Source: Candidatus Bipolaricaulota bacterium
GTDB taxonomy: Bacteria; Bipolaricaulota; Bipolaricaulia; RBG-16-55-9; DRXL01
NCBI GenBank assembly: GCA_030550495.1
Contig: JAUQPG010000011.1
Coordinates: 1-45,212, forward strand
Direction of reading: 5' to 3'
Length of the DNA: 45,212 nucleotides
The translations under genes were made by a program, and so were the position numbers. Under the pieces are notes generated by a model. The model was not told where the DNA came from and searched no databases. It saw nothing but the letters and a program-made list of their open reading frames with translations. Of this stretch, positions 8,305 through 16,889 are shown one piece after another (within the stretch, counting starts at the first letter, position 1; every line of letters begins with the position of its first letter).

Positions 8305-9366
8305 GTGAAAAATAATCGCGGTCTTGCTGTATTCGGGATTGTCTTTGTCGGGATCACGATACTGCTCCTCATGCTCATCCGGTCGGATCGTCTTGCACAG
8401 CCGGTCTCCAAGGCTGCGCTCGTGCCCGTTACTAAGATTGATCCATATTCAAGAAGGTTCCCTTCTGTGCGCGGGGTCTATCTGCCGGCGGCCGTCGCTG
8501 CCAATCCCGTAAGGCTTCAAGAAATTATAGAAAGCTCTCAGCGTCTGGGGTTCAATGCGCTCGTGATCGATATTAAAGACAATCACGGCACGGTCGCGTA
8601 TGCCACAAAAGTCCCGCTAGCCCAGAAGATCGGCGCGCGTGTCGATCTCGTAAAGCTTGATGAGCTTCTACCTAGGCTGAAGAAGCTTGGCTTCTACGTG
8701 ATCGCGCGGCAAGTCGTCTTCTACGATCCCAAGCTTGCCCAGTATCTGAACGCGTTGCCAACGGAGAGAGAGCCGCAACGCTGGGTCTCTCCAGCCGATG
8801 CGCGCGCGCAAGAGTACAATCTCGCTATTGCTGAAGAAGTTGCGTCGTTGGGCTTTGACGAGCTGCAGTTTGACTATATTCGCTGGCCCGATGGTGGGGT
8901 GTACCAGCCCATCTATGCTGAACGCTACGAAGCCATCAAGAGATTTCTACGGCGCGTCTATGAAAGGCTGCACACGGAGATTTGGCTCTCGGCGGACGTC
9001 TTCGGCCGGACGCTCTGGAGTTGGAATATGAAAAAGATAGACCCCATCGGGCAGCATTTGGAGACTTTTGATAAATTTTTCGATGTGCTCTCGCCGATGG
9101 TCTACCCATCGCACTATGAAACTGAGAAGCTGCGTTCCGATCCCTACGGGACGGTGAAGAAAGCTTTAGAGAGCGGGTTGAAGCGCCATTTGAAACTGAG
9201 ACCCTTCTTACAAGCGTTTGAGATGCGCATTCCCGATAGCATGAGTTATGCGCGCTACATTCGCGAGCAGATTCGCGCCGTGCGTGAGCTGGGGCTAGAG
9301 AGCTATCTCTTCTGGAACCCCAGGGGAGACTACACAGCGCTGTGGAAGGCGTTGGAGTCCCCTTGA
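8305..9366 (+). CDS. Membrane-anchored putative glycoside hydrolase (DUF4015)
   Basis: Protein of 353 residues with a single N-terminal membrane segment (about 9-26) and an extracytoplasmic TIM-barrel-like domain of the DUF4015/GH13-like family. Supporting motifs are RGVYLPA near the first strand, ALVIDIKDNHGTV, the GFDELQFDYIRWP segment with acidic candidates, LSADVFGRTLW, and DVLSPMVYPSHY, then YLFWNPRGDY close to the end. These are the conserved strand ends of the family. Substrate is unknown; an envelope glycan or storage polysaccharide is possible. The start is GTG 8305, with GAGG about 10 bases upstream. It is divergent from pus10 (78-base gap). Its stop codon overlaps the -35 of the next gene. 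Confidence 0.8.
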   Translation: MKNNRGLAVFGIVFVGITILLLMLIRSDRLAQPVSKAALVPVTKIDPYSRRFPSVRGVYLPAAVAANPVRLQEIIESSQRLGFNALVIDIKDNHGTVAYATKVPLAQKIGARVDLVKLDELLPRLKKLGFYVIARQVVFYDPKLAQYLNALPTEREPQRWVSPADARAQEYNLAIAEEVASLGFDELQFDYIRWPDGGVYQPIYAERYEAIKRFLRRVYERLHTEIWLSADVFGRTLWSWNMKKIDPIGQHLETFDKFFDVLSPMVYPSHYETEKLRSDPYGTVKKALESGLKRHLKLRPFLQAFEMRIPDSMSYARYIREQIRAVRELGLESYLFWNPRGDYTALWKALESP

Positions 9367-9392
9367 CAGTTGAGGGCATTTTATGCTATCTT
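9363..9392 (+). promoter_or_regulatory. Predicted sigma70-type promoter
   Basis: TTGACA at 9363-9368, 18-base spacer, TATCTT at 9387-9392. The -35 overlaps the stop codon of the GH-like gene. Transcription would start near 9399, just before the GGAG ribosome site of the gene at 9411. Confidence 0.55.
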
Positions 9393-9410
9393 TAGCTAAA
9401 GGAGATAGCT

Positions 9411-10187
9411 ATGCGCCAGAAACGATGGGTGGGGTTGGCTTCCCTTCTTATAGTGATTGGGCTGTTCATAGGGCACTACCTGGGAAGCAGCCAGCAGGAG
9501 CAAGCCGCTCTCGATCCTGTTAAAGCTGATCAGATCTTCCAGGAGTTGAGAGAGCTTCTGCTCACTGCCACCGATGTGAATGAAGTCCTGATAGGCCCCC
9601 AATGGCTCTTGACGCCACCTTGGTTTCAACCATGGACATGGTCACTCCAAGCTACAGGGCGTCTCGAAGCCCCACGGGAGGAGCGCTTGGGGAACCCTAT
9701 CAGCGCTGCCGCAGTCTTTCAGAAGCGCGGACGCACCCGCGAAGAGGCTATACGCCTCACGGTCGTCTTGCTCTACTATGTGAACGAAGAGATGGTCAAC
9801 CAACTCTTTGCCTCTGGTCCCCTGGAGGTCATCGGCTTCGGCACGCCCGCAGACCTTCCCGAGGAGGTCGTCGCTCCCATTCGCGAGGGGCTCAAGGGCT
9901 GGATCGATGACCTGCAGGTCTACAAGTACGATCCCTACGAGTTCGCCTTGACGTTCCGAAAGCAGGTAGTCCGCAAGATCGAAGTCGATGTCCCGCGGCG
10001 CTTCGAGCGGCTCTCACTGCTGGAACGGGGCATTGTCGTCGGGGCATTTCGAAGTCCCCTACTGTCGCCTGAGGAGCGCACCAGACCAGAAGCTGAGCAA
10101 TTGAAGCTCGTCGCTGATCGATTGATAAGATTGACACGCCGGCAGGTCGAGCGCCTGGAGAAGGGGCCTGTCGGCTTGAGGAGGTGA
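9411..10187 (+). CDS. Membrane-anchored protein of unknown function
   Basis: Not recognised. The 258-residue protein has an uncleaved-looking N-terminal hydrophobic segment (about 6-25) after two basic residues, so it should be anchored with the remainder outside the cytoplasm. The outside part is mixed alpha/beta, rich in Arg and Glu toward the C-terminus, with no cysteine-based or obvious catalytic motif. A TPPWFQPW tryptophan-rich stretch sits near residue 66. ATG 9411 follows AAAGGAG (9398-9404) and its own promoter at 9363. It lies 81 bases before the next exported unknown, with which it may share transcription. Confidence 0.7.
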   Translation: MRQKRWVGLASLLIVIGLFIGHYLGSSQQEQAALDPVKADQIFQELRELLLTATDVNEVLIGPQWLLTPPWFQPWTWSLQATGRLEAPREERLGNPISAAAVFQKRGRTREEAIRLTVVLLYYVNEEMVNQLFASGPLEVIGFGTPADLPEEVVAPIREGLKGWIDDLQVYKYDPYEFALTFRKQVVRKIEVDVPRRFERLSLLERGIVVGAFRSPLLSPEERTRPEAEQLKLVADRLIRLTRRQVERLEKGPVGLRR

Positions 10188-10268
10188 TGCCTGTCAACAG
10201 CGCTGTCGAGAGCTTCACGGCTCATGGTTCTCTCTAATACGATTGAACTTACAAAGGAGGTTGGTCCC

Positions 10269-11525
10269 ATGAAGAAGATTGCCTTCAAGGCTTTAGGTGT
10301 ACTAATGATTGGAGCACTCATTGGGATGGTCGGGTCGGCAGTGACGGCGCAGCAAGCTCAGCCCATCCCCAGCGCCAACAATGAGGACGTGCAGATTGTG
10401 GCGGGGCTCTTGCTGGCTCAGGAGCTGCTAGATATTGCTTCGCGTGAAGCCGTGACGCCAGCGGGGATGGTCAAGCTTGCCGCCGCCCCTATACTAGGGT
10501 GGGAGGCTGTAGGGGGAACGGGGCTGACGGCTCAAGCCCGTGCCGCTGCCGGTTCCAGCGGCCTAGCCCGCAGCGAAGTGCTCCTAGCGCCCGCTACTCC
10601 CGACTTCTCAGTGACCCCCACTATTAAGATCAAGAACCCCTTGCTCCAGCGAGCTGGCACTGCTCAGAACAAGATGCTCGAGACCGTCTACAAAGCGATG
10701 ATTGAGGCTGAGGCTGCTGGCCAGATGGAGCTCGCGTATGCTCTCGCATCGATCTACTTAACTAATGGATTGTTCAACTTCTTCAACCGCGGGATTGAAA
10801 TCGGGTTTGCCCGCATCAACAGCTGCCTCTCTGGTGAGGACACTAAGCTGGAGATCAGCGATCCGAGCACCGGCAAGAGCACCGAGTTCCCCCTCGAGTG
10901 CAGCAAATATAAAGCCTTACAGGCGGTAGTCGCTACCGAGATCGCCCCTGGTGCGTTCTCATTCTTTGGCCCCTTAGCAGACCTCGGGTGCGAGCAGCTC
11001 CTAGGGTTATCTGTCAATGCCAAGCAGACTGGCCTGAGGTTGGCCGCGGCGCGCGCCTATGTCCAAGGGGTTCAAATCGTTGCCGGGATCTTCGGCGAGT
11101 GTATCCCCGCGGACATAGAGGCGCTCATTGCCGCGATAAAGCAGGCGAAGGCCAATGGCCAGCAAGAACTGCTTCAGGAGCTTGTGGGGTACGATTACCA
11201 GATCTATACCGATGGCAAGTCTGTGACTCTCTACTCGTCGTTTGCGAATCGGCGCGGGCTGGCCAAGGTTCTCCAGGACGCTGAGACGGCTCTCCTGGAG
11301 CAGCTCGCTCAGGACGCTGAAAATCCGGAGATTGGCCTTGCTGCGTACTATGAGCTTGGGGTTCGCTGGGCGGACAAGCCCGAGGCAGAGCTGCGAGATC
11401 TCATAGTCAATGGCAAGACGCCTGCGGTGCGTCGCGCTGCTACGAAAGCGCTCTTGTTGCAGTTGGGTCGGGCGTTCGACGTCCAGTGCTTGCAGAGCCT
11501 TGCCAACGGGCAGGAGTGCAAGTAA
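10269..11525 (+). CDS. Secreted protein of unknown function with HEAT-like tail
   Basis: Not recognised. A clear signal peptide (MKKIAFKALG start, cleavage likely after VTAQ near residue 27) leads into a 418-residue, mostly helical protein. Six or so cysteines (NSCLSG, LECSKY, DLGCEQ, GECIPA, VQCLQ, QECK) could form disulfides outside the cytoplasm. The C-terminal part, with ELGVRWADKPEAELRDLI and TPAVRRAATKALLLQL, resembles HEAT-like helical repeats. ATG 10269 sits behind AAAGGAGG (10253-10260); an in-frame ATG at 10224 would swallow that site. The gene is followed by a strong intrinsic terminator. Confidence 0.75.
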   Translation: MKKIAFKALGVLMIGALIGMVGSAVTAQQAQPIPSANNEDVQIVAGLLLAQELLDIASREAVTPAGMVKLAAAPILGWEAVGGTGLTAQARAAAGSSGLARSEVLLAPATPDFSVTPTIKIKNPLLQRAGTAQNKMLETVYKAMIEAEAAGQMELAYALASIYLTNGLFNFFNRGIEIGFARINSCLSGEDTKLEISDPSTGKSTEFPLECSKYKALQAVVATEIAPGAFSFFGPLADLGCEQLLGLSVNAKQTGLRLAAARAYVQGVQIVAGIFGECIPADIEALIAAIKQAKANGQQELLQELVGYDYQIYTDGKSVTLYSSFANRRGLAKVLQDAETALLEQLAQDAENPEIGLAAYYELGVRWADKPEAELRDLIVNGKTPAVRRAATKALLLQLGRAFDVQCLQSLANGQECK

Positions 11526-11555
11526 CGCCCATAAATTTTTAGAGTAGAGTTTACA

Positions 11556-11596
11556 GCCCTGTCGAGCCTGAAGGCTCGGCAGGGCTTTTGCTTTTT
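11556..11596 (+). terminator. Intrinsic terminator
   Basis: A 13-base-pair stem, GCCCTGTCGAGCC (11556-11568) against GGCTCGGCAGGGC (11573-11585) with one G-U pair, closes on the loop TGAA and is followed by TTTTGCTTTTT. It terminates + strand transcription from the exported unknowns. The opposing permease gene ends at 11595, inside it. Confidence 0.9.
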
Positions 11597-12704
11597 ATCT
11601 CCCTTGAACTGAGAAGGGGTCGGTCGCGTCGCGCAGCGCGTCCCCCATGAAGTTGAACGCGAGCACGGCGACGATAATAAAGAAGCCGGGGATCATCAGC
11701 CAGGGATGGTACGTCAGATTCGTGATCGTGCTGTCTGTAAATTGATTGAGCAGCTGGCCCCAGCTCGTCATGGGGTCACGAATACCAAACCCCAGAAAGC
11801 TCAGGGACGCTTCGGCTAGGATCAGCCCTGGAATGCCCAACGTCGCGCTCACTATGATATAGCTAAGCGTGTTGGGCAGGAGATGCTTAAAGATGATGCG
11901 GGCATGGCTCGCGCCCATCGCTTTCGCAGCGAGAGCGAACTCCTGCTCGCGTAAGACTAGAAACAGCCCGCGCAGCGTCCGTGCTGTGCTCCCCCACCCC
12001 AACAGAGATAGGATCATAATAATGAGCACAAACGAAACGGCCGGTGACAATCCCGGGGGCAGGATCGCTGCAAGCGCCAGGAGCAGCGGCAGCCCAGGGA
12101 AAGAGTTCAAGACTTCGATCATTCTCTGAATGAAATTGTCCCAGCCGCCCCCAAAGTATCCTGAAATCCCCCCGAAGAAAATAGCTAACGTTAAGCTGAT
12201 AGCCAACGCTAGCGGCCCGATAGAGAGTGAAACCCAGCCTCCAATGAGCGTGCGCGAGAAGAGATCACGCCCAACATCGTCGGTGCCAAAGAGAAAGATC
12301 TGGCCTGGAGAGTTGGGATCGCGCTCGCCTGTGCCAAATAAGTGAATGTCCGTAGGGATGAGCCAAAAAAGCTTATAGGGATCGCCCTTGACGAAGAATT
12401 TGATGGGATAGACTTGGTCAGTGTTCTCCCGATAGATCCAACGGCCCCGCGGATCGCGCTCGCGTTGAATCCCGTAGACGAAGGGCCAGCTCAAGCGCCC
12501 GTCTTTATCAAAAAAGTGAATCTTCGTGGGCGGGGCGAACGCAAAGCGCCGGCGTTGCGTCGCGTAATCATAGGGGCTGATGAAGTGCGCGAAGAGCGTC
12601 AGCACCATCAGTGTTGCAATAATAATGCCGCCCAGGGTACCAAGCTTATGGCGCCGGAAGCGCCGCCAGATGAGCTGTCCTTGGCTGACGGGTCTTTCAG
12701 TCAT
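11595..12704 (-). CDS. Peptide ABC transporter permease (OppC/DppC type), system 2
   Basis: Inner-membrane permease of the binding-protein-dependent family, 369 residues. It has an N-terminal membrane helix (about 18-38), a ~100-residue extracytoplasmic segment with tyrosine and arginine patches, then about five helices. The segment GTDDVGRDLFSRTLIGG precedes the core, and the EAA-type loop AAKAMGASHARIIFKHLLPN contacts the ATPases. LAEASLSFLGFG and TSWGQLL are characteristic of OppC/DppC. The gene overlaps the preceding permease by 8 bases and is last in the block. It lacks an adjacent ATPase, so it probably uses the pair at 16889-18863. Confidence 0.9.
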   Translation of the reverse strand: MTERPVSQGQLIWRRFRRHKLGTLGGIIIATLMVLTLFAHFISPYDYATQRRRFAFAPPTKIHFFDKDGRLSWPFVYGIQRERDPRGRWIYRENTDQVYPIKFFVKGDPYKLFWLIPTDIHLFGTGERDPNSPGQIFLFGTDDVGRDLFSRTLIGGWVSLSIGPLALAISLTLAIFFGGISGYFGGGWDNFIQRMIEVLNSFPGLPLLLALAAILPPGLSPAVSFVLIIMILSLLGWGSTARTLRGLFLVLREQEFALAAKAMGASHARIIFKHLLPNTLSYIIVSATLGIPGLILAEASLSFLGFGIRDPMTSWGQLLNQFTDSTITNLTYHPWLMIPGFFIIVAVLAFNFMGDALRDATDPFSVQGR

Positions 12705-13845
12705 AGCGAATCCGTGGGTCGACCCACGCGAGCATAATATCCGCCAAGAGATTGCCCAGCAGCAACAAGATTGCGAAGAACATCAGGAGCGTCTGGACTA
12801 AATAATCGTCATACGCCCGCAGGGCTTCGTAGAAGAGCCGCTCGACCGTAGGGAAATTGAGCACGATCGCTGTGATGAGCGCGCCGCCGATCAAGCCGGG
12901 AAGGCTCTGCCCAAAGATGCTGATCATCACATTGAGGGCGTTGCGCAGCGCGTGTTTATAGATCACAACCCGCTCGCTCAGACCCTTGGCCCGCGCGGTC
13001 ATAATATATTGAGACCCCAAGATGTCGAGCATCTGGCCGCGCATGATGCGCATCAGCCCGGCAATCGAAGACCCGCCAATGACTAAGACCGCGGGCCACA
13101 AGTGCCAGAGATAGTCGAGCCATTTCCTGAGCGACCAATCCCAGGGCCAGGGCGACCCGCCCATGTGCTCCTGCACAAAAAGCCCGCCCACAGACGCTCC
13201 AGGATTGCCCGGACAGAAGAACTGCCAGCCCCAGCCACATAGCGTTGGCGTCAGGGAAGTCACCAGCCAGTACATTAAGACTAACGCCAAGAAGAAATTG
13301 GGAATCGATAAGCCTGCAAATCCCAAGAGCGTGAAGATCGTATCGCCCAGCGAATACTGTCTTGTAGCGGCGTAGATCCCCAACGGCAGTGAGATCAACC
13401 ACGCAAACAGAAACGTCGGAATAGTCACGAGGAGCGTGAGGGGCAGGCGCTCCCAAAACAGCGTGGAGACGGGTTGATTGGTCTCGAACGAGAACCCAAA
13501 ATCCGGGTTCCAGTGGATAAACGGGAATCGAGTACTGACGGACCAGACCTGCCAACGCTGGCCGGTGTGGGGATCGAGGCTTTCGCTGCTGACGAGTATT
13601 CCCTTGAGCCATCGCCCATAGCGCTCTAGGCAGCCGCTCCATTGCCCCTGGAGCGGCTCACAGGGCTTTTCTAGTCCCAAGTGCCTGGCGATATTCTGTA
13701 AAGTTTCTTGGGAGATGCGCTCATTGAGCTTGTATTTGGTGAGAAAGTCCCCCGGGGCAAGTTGCACGACAAAGAATGCGACAACGGAGATCACAAAGAG
13801 CGTTGGGATCATGTAGATCAGGCGTCGCACGATGTAGTTGAGCAT
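12697..13845 (-). CDS. Peptide ABC transporter permease (OppB/DppB type), system 2
   Basis: Partner permease of 382 residues. It starts with the RRLIYMIPTLFVISVVAFFVVQLAPGDF membrane signature of OppB-like proteins (residues 7-34) and contains the EAA loop (TARAKGLSERVVIYKHALRN), GLIGGALITAIVLNFPT and the C-terminal DIMLAWVDPRIRYD. Between helices 1 and 2 lies a longer than usual outside segment with two cysteines (CEPLQGQWSGC), possibly a disulfide. No clear ribosome site precedes ATG 13845; the distal arm of a palindrome (13862-13870) sits 17 bases upstream. It should form the channel with the 11595 permease. Confidence 0.9.
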   Translation of the reverse strand: MLNYIVRRLIYMIPTLFVISVVAFFVVQLAPGDFLTKYKLNERISQETLQNIARHLGLEKPCEPLQGQWSGCLERYGRWLKGILVSSESLDPHTGQRWQVWSVSTRFPFIHWNPDFGFSFETNQPVSTLFWERLPLTLLVTIPTFLFAWLISLPLGIYAATRQYSLGDTIFTLLGFAGLSIPNFFLALVLMYWLVTSLTPTLCGWGWQFFCPGNPGASVGGLFVQEHMGGSPWPWDWSLRKWLDYLWHLWPAVLVIGGSSIAGLMRIMRGQMLDILGSQYIMTARAKGLSERVVIYKHALRNALNVMISIFGQSLPGLIGGALITAIVLNFPTVERLFYEALRAYDDYLVQTLLMFFAILLLLGNLLADIMLAWVDPRIRYD

Positions 13846-13861
13846 GGGTGTCTCTTGAGGT

Positions 13862-13987
13862 GGCCCTCACCCTGCCCTTAGGGCACCCCGAGACGTTTTG
13901 GTGCAGCATCTGTTTGAGAAAGCGGTCGCACCAAAACGTCTCGCCCTCTCCCGCCCAGACGGGAGAGGGGCTGGGAAGTGAGGGCCT
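13862..13987. repeat. Composite palindromic element between binding protein and permease
   Basis: Outer arms GGCCCTCAC (13862-13870) and GTGAGGGCC (13979-13987) enclose a perfect 16-base inverted repeat, CGAGACGTTTTGGTGC at 13889-13904 and its complement at 13928-13943, plus a third stem CCCTCTCCCG/CGGGAGAGGG at 13944-13953/13960-13969. It fills almost all of the 148-base gap between the system 2 binding protein and its permease. The outer and CCCTCTCCC parts match repeats at 25524 and 25902. It may act as an mRNA-stabilising or attenuating structure. Confidence 0.85.
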
Positions 13988-13993
13988 TTGTAC

Positions 13994-16657
13994 TTACTTC
14001 CGTCGCTGCTCGTTCTTCCACCACAAGGTATCGGCGAAAGCCAGCACGCCCCAGTTTGGCTTAAAGTTCTCGTTGTTGCCGAGATCGGCCTTGCTCGCGT
14101 AGAGGAATTGTTGGTTGACTAAATAGATATAGGGTAGATTCTCGGAGACGATCTTCTGAAACTCTTTGTAGATGCGCTTGACTTCGTCTTCGTCGAAGGT
14201 CGTCGCGCCCAGATCAAAGAGTTCGTCGACACGCTTCTCCCACGCTGGGGGCTTCTCTTTCGACGAATAGCGCCAGAAGTGCAGGCGCCCGTTAGTCTTC
14301 CAGACGTTGGAGCCGTTGTTGGGTTCGGGGCTGCCCGTCAGCCCGAGGACCATGGCTTCAAACGTGCTTGTCGTCAGCTGATTCACTAACGCGTTGAAGT
14401 CCATGGGGCGCGGGTTGGCCTTCACGCCGATCTTGGCAAAATCGTTGACCAGGAGAGAGACGATACGCTCGCGAATTTGATTGCCGGAGTTCGTCGCCAA
14501 CGTAAACTCTAACTCGCGGTCCCTCTCTGGACCGAGAGCGGCCAAGTCCGTAGGGCGATCTTCGGGGTTGGCAAAGTTCTTTAAGAACTCGTCAGTGATA
14601 TTGCGCACGCCATCGCCGTCTGTATCTTTGAGGCCGAGCTCGTCGAGGAGCTGGGCCGCGCGTTGCAAGCTATACTCGTACTTGGTGAACGACTCGCTCT
14701 TGTCGTAGTAGGGCGAGGGGATGCTGACGGGGCTCCACTGCGGGACAGCTAGCCCGTTATAGATATTTTCAATGATCGATTCTTTGTCGACGGCGTGAGC
14801 CATTGCTCTACGGAACTGAACATGCCGGAAGACGGCTTGCAAGGCTTTATAGAAGGGCTTATCAGGAGCGACCTTCTCGACATCTTGGTTGAACGCCAGA
14901 TATGTCTCTCCGAAGGTCGGGCCATTGCGCAGGAGCTTCCAATTGTTGACGCTGTTGAAGCAGATCGTGACGTCGCTAGTCTTCTGGACACAGTCGCGCT
15001 CAAGGTCTTTGACGCCCTCCATAAGCTGCGGCCAATCCGAAGGCCGCGGCGCAACGACGTCAATCTCGCCGGATTTGAACTTCAAGAACGCCGTATCGAG
15101 ATTCGGCACAATGAGAAAGACGAACTGATCAAAGTACGGCAACTGCACGCCATTGGGGTCGATCTTCCAATAATATGGATTGCGCTCCAGCACGACTTGC
15201 TGATCGACATCGTAGCGCACGAAGCGATACGGCCCTAGGCCGACAAATTCGCTCGCGGGCGTTCCCAGGCTCCAGGTGGTATTGAACAGCTCCGGGGAGA
15301 CCCCGGCCCACTTGTTCGCTTCGGCTTGTTCTCCAAGCTTTTGCGCGTCATCCGTCGCTCGTTGCAAGGCTTCGATCAACTCAGCCTTCTCTTCCGGCAC
15401 GGCAGCTTGCAATGCTTGGAGTGTCTCTTTCACAGTGCTGACGCTGAGGCGCACTTGGTCGAGTTGTTGAGCATTCACGGCCTCGCCCAGGGCAGAGAGC
15501 TTGCGGTCGAGCTCAATGAGCTTCTCTGGAGAGATCTCTTGTAATGCTCTTCTGTTATCTTCGAGCACTTTCTTGAGGCCCTCAAAATAGCCCTTGGCTC
15601 CCGGATTGAGCTTGGCGACTTTATCAGCGAGCTTAAACTTGGGGAGGATCGCAAACGTCAGCGACCAGAAGATGGGCCGGAAGGGCTTGGGCATAATGAC
15701 TTTGACGGTCTCGTCGTCGACCTTGACAAACTCTAACGGTTTGCCCTCCACGTAGAGTAAGTCCCTTCCAGCAGAATTCACTTCGGGGTTGAGATGCAGA
15801 TCGTTATATGTGAAAAGAACGTCGTCAGCACTGAAACAGCATGTGCCATCGGACCAGCGCACGCCACGCCGCAGGTGCAATGTCAATTCTCTCTTATCTG
15901 GGGAGAGCTCCCACGCGACCGCCAGGCCTGGTGCAGGCGTGTAGTCCTCCCACTGGGTCTCGATCAGGCTGGCGTGCATGAGCCCCGTGATGTCGGTAGA
16001 GCTTGTCTCTTGGGCGACTACGGGATTAAGAGTCTTTGGCCCGCTTATGGTAGCGATGACGATCTTCCCTCCAGGGACACCGGGCTCGTGCAGGCCCTCA
16101 GGGGTGCTCACGACCTTGGCATCGGTCGAGACGGTGCCACCTCGCCCCGGCTGGGGCTCGACCACCTGTATGTCTATCTTCTGGCCGGCAACTTCGATTG
16201 CCTTTGGTCCGGGGGTTGCAAAGCCTTGAATCTGAAAATGCAGATGGCGCGTCTCCCCTGGCTTCAGGGAGGCCTTCTGTGAGCCGAGGCGCTCTCCGTC
16301 CAGCGTGAGCGCGATCTCCTCCGTCACTTCGTTAGCGCTTGGATTGTTCAGATAGATATTGAGCGCGACTGTCCCGTCCTTGGAGACGAGACGATTGCGA
16401 GGGAAGACCTCCACGCGTGTCACCGCGAGCATACCAACGGTCCCGATGCGGCTCTCAGGCTGCTTTGCTTCTTCTTTAGCCCGCTCTTCTTGATCTTTTG
16501 CCTCCCACTTCTCTTGTTCTTTGCGTTCTTGCTCCTGCTTTTCTCGCTCTTGTTGGGTGATCTCCGGGGGTTTCACCCCTGGCGGCACCCCTTGACACCC
16601 ACTGAGCAAGACCCCAAGCCCCGCCAGCGCAGCCATTACAAGCAGTCTCTTCTCCAT
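13994..16657 (-). CDS. Multidomain peptide-binding lipoprotein (SBP family 5), system 2
   Basis: Extracytoplasmic solute receptor of 887 residues, much longer than the usual 500-600. Order: signal and lipobox LLSGC with Cys21; a strongly charged Glu/Lys/Gln linker (32-70); a CARDB-like beta-sandwich (about 76-168, LKPGETRHLHFQ); then the SBP_bac_5 domain from about 197 with WSDGT at 268-272, KFKSGEIDV, and RRAMAHAVDKESIIENIYNG late, in the normal family order. An alanine/glutamate-rich coiled-coil-like insertion spans about 355-450 inside the binding domain. ATG 16657 follows AAAGGAG at a 9-base spacing, and a TATAAT lies just upstream. It should feed the permeases at 11595-13845; a peptide ligand is inferred from family only. 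Confidence 0.88.
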   Translation of the reverse strand: MEKRLLVMAALAGLGVLLSGCQGVPPGVKPPEITQQEREKQEQERKEQEKWEAKDQEERAKEEAKQPESRIGTVGMLAVTRVEVFPRNRLVSKDGTVALNIYLNNPSANEVTEEIALTLDGERLGSQKASLKPGETRHLHFQIQGFATPGPKAIEVAGQKIDIQVVEPQPGRGGTVSTDAKVVSTPEGLHEPGVPGGKIVIATISGPKTLNPVVAQETSSTDITGLMHASLIETQWEDYTPAPGLAVAWELSPDKRELTLHLRRGVRWSDGTCCFSADDVLFTYNDLHLNPEVNSAGRDLLYVEGKPLEFVKVDDETVKVIMPKPFRPIFWSLTFAILPKFKLADKVAKLNPGAKGYFEGLKKVLEDNRRALQEISPEKLIELDRKLSALGEAVNAQQLDQVRLSVSTVKETLQALQAAVPEEKAELIEALQRATDDAQKLGEQAEANKWAGVSPELFNTTWSLGTPASEFVGLGPYRFVRYDVDQQVVLERNPYYWKIDPNGVQLPYFDQFVFLIVPNLDTAFLKFKSGEIDVVAPRPSDWPQLMEGVKDLERDCVQKTSDVTICFNSVNNWKLLRNGPTFGETYLAFNQDVEKVAPDKPFYKALQAVFRHVQFRRAMAHAVDKESIIENIYNGLAVPQWSPVSIPSPYYDKSESFTKYEYSLQRAAQLLDELGLKDTDGDGVRNITDEFLKNFANPEDRPTDLAALGPERDRELEFTLATNSGNQIRERIVSLLVNDFAKIGVKANPRPMDFNALVNQLTTSTFEAMVLGLTGSPEPNNGSNVWKTNGRLHFWRYSSKEKPPAWEKRVDELFDLGATTFDEDEVKRIYKEFQKIVSENLPYIYLVNQQFLYASKADLGNNENFKPNWGVLAFADTLWWKNEQRRK

Positions 16658-16680
16658 GATCTCGTCTCCTTTTAGTCTTT

Positions 16681-16686
16681 ATTATA
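16681..16686 (-). promoter_or_regulatory. Possible -10 element upstream of system 2 binding protein
   Basis: A perfect TATAAT on the minus strand lies in the 37-base gap before the binding-protein start. No good -35 is seen at 16-18 bases, so an internal promoter within the transporter block is only possible. Confidence 0.3.
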
Positions 16687-16694
16687 GCTGATGA

Positions 16695-16889
16695 TCAGCG
16701 GCCGCGCCCATACTGGGCAATGCCGATCAAGCCCATGACAAGGCCTAGCAAAGATGCCCCGTAGGAGAAGAAGCTGAGAGCAAAGCTCGGCTCGAGAACC
16801 CGTATGACCATCAAGAACGGCAGAACAGCCCCAGCAAGGAGGAGTATAGTAGCGACAATAAGCAGTTGCAGGGGGGCTGAGCGCTTCAT
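16695..16889 (-). CDS. Small two-helix membrane protein
   Basis: Not recognised. A 64-residue protein with two hydrophobic helices (about 8-28 and 35-56) joined by a short loop and ending in a basic GRGR tail. I start it at ATG 16889, which overlaps the OppF stop as TGATG; an upstream in-frame start at 16907 would overlap more. The coupling places it firmly inside the transporter block, between the ATPases and the second binding protein. It may be an accessory subunit or a stability factor, but nothing in the sequence proves that. Confidence 0.6.
   Translation of the reverse strand: MKRSAPLQLLIVATILLLAGAVLPFLMVIRVLEPSFALSFFSYGASLLGLVMGLIGIAQYGRGR

Noticed and set aside
12956-13642. 228-codon frame inside the OppB-type permease
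   Set aside because: Same strand, different frame from an unambiguous permease; composition is typical of an out-of-frame reading of GC-rich DNA.
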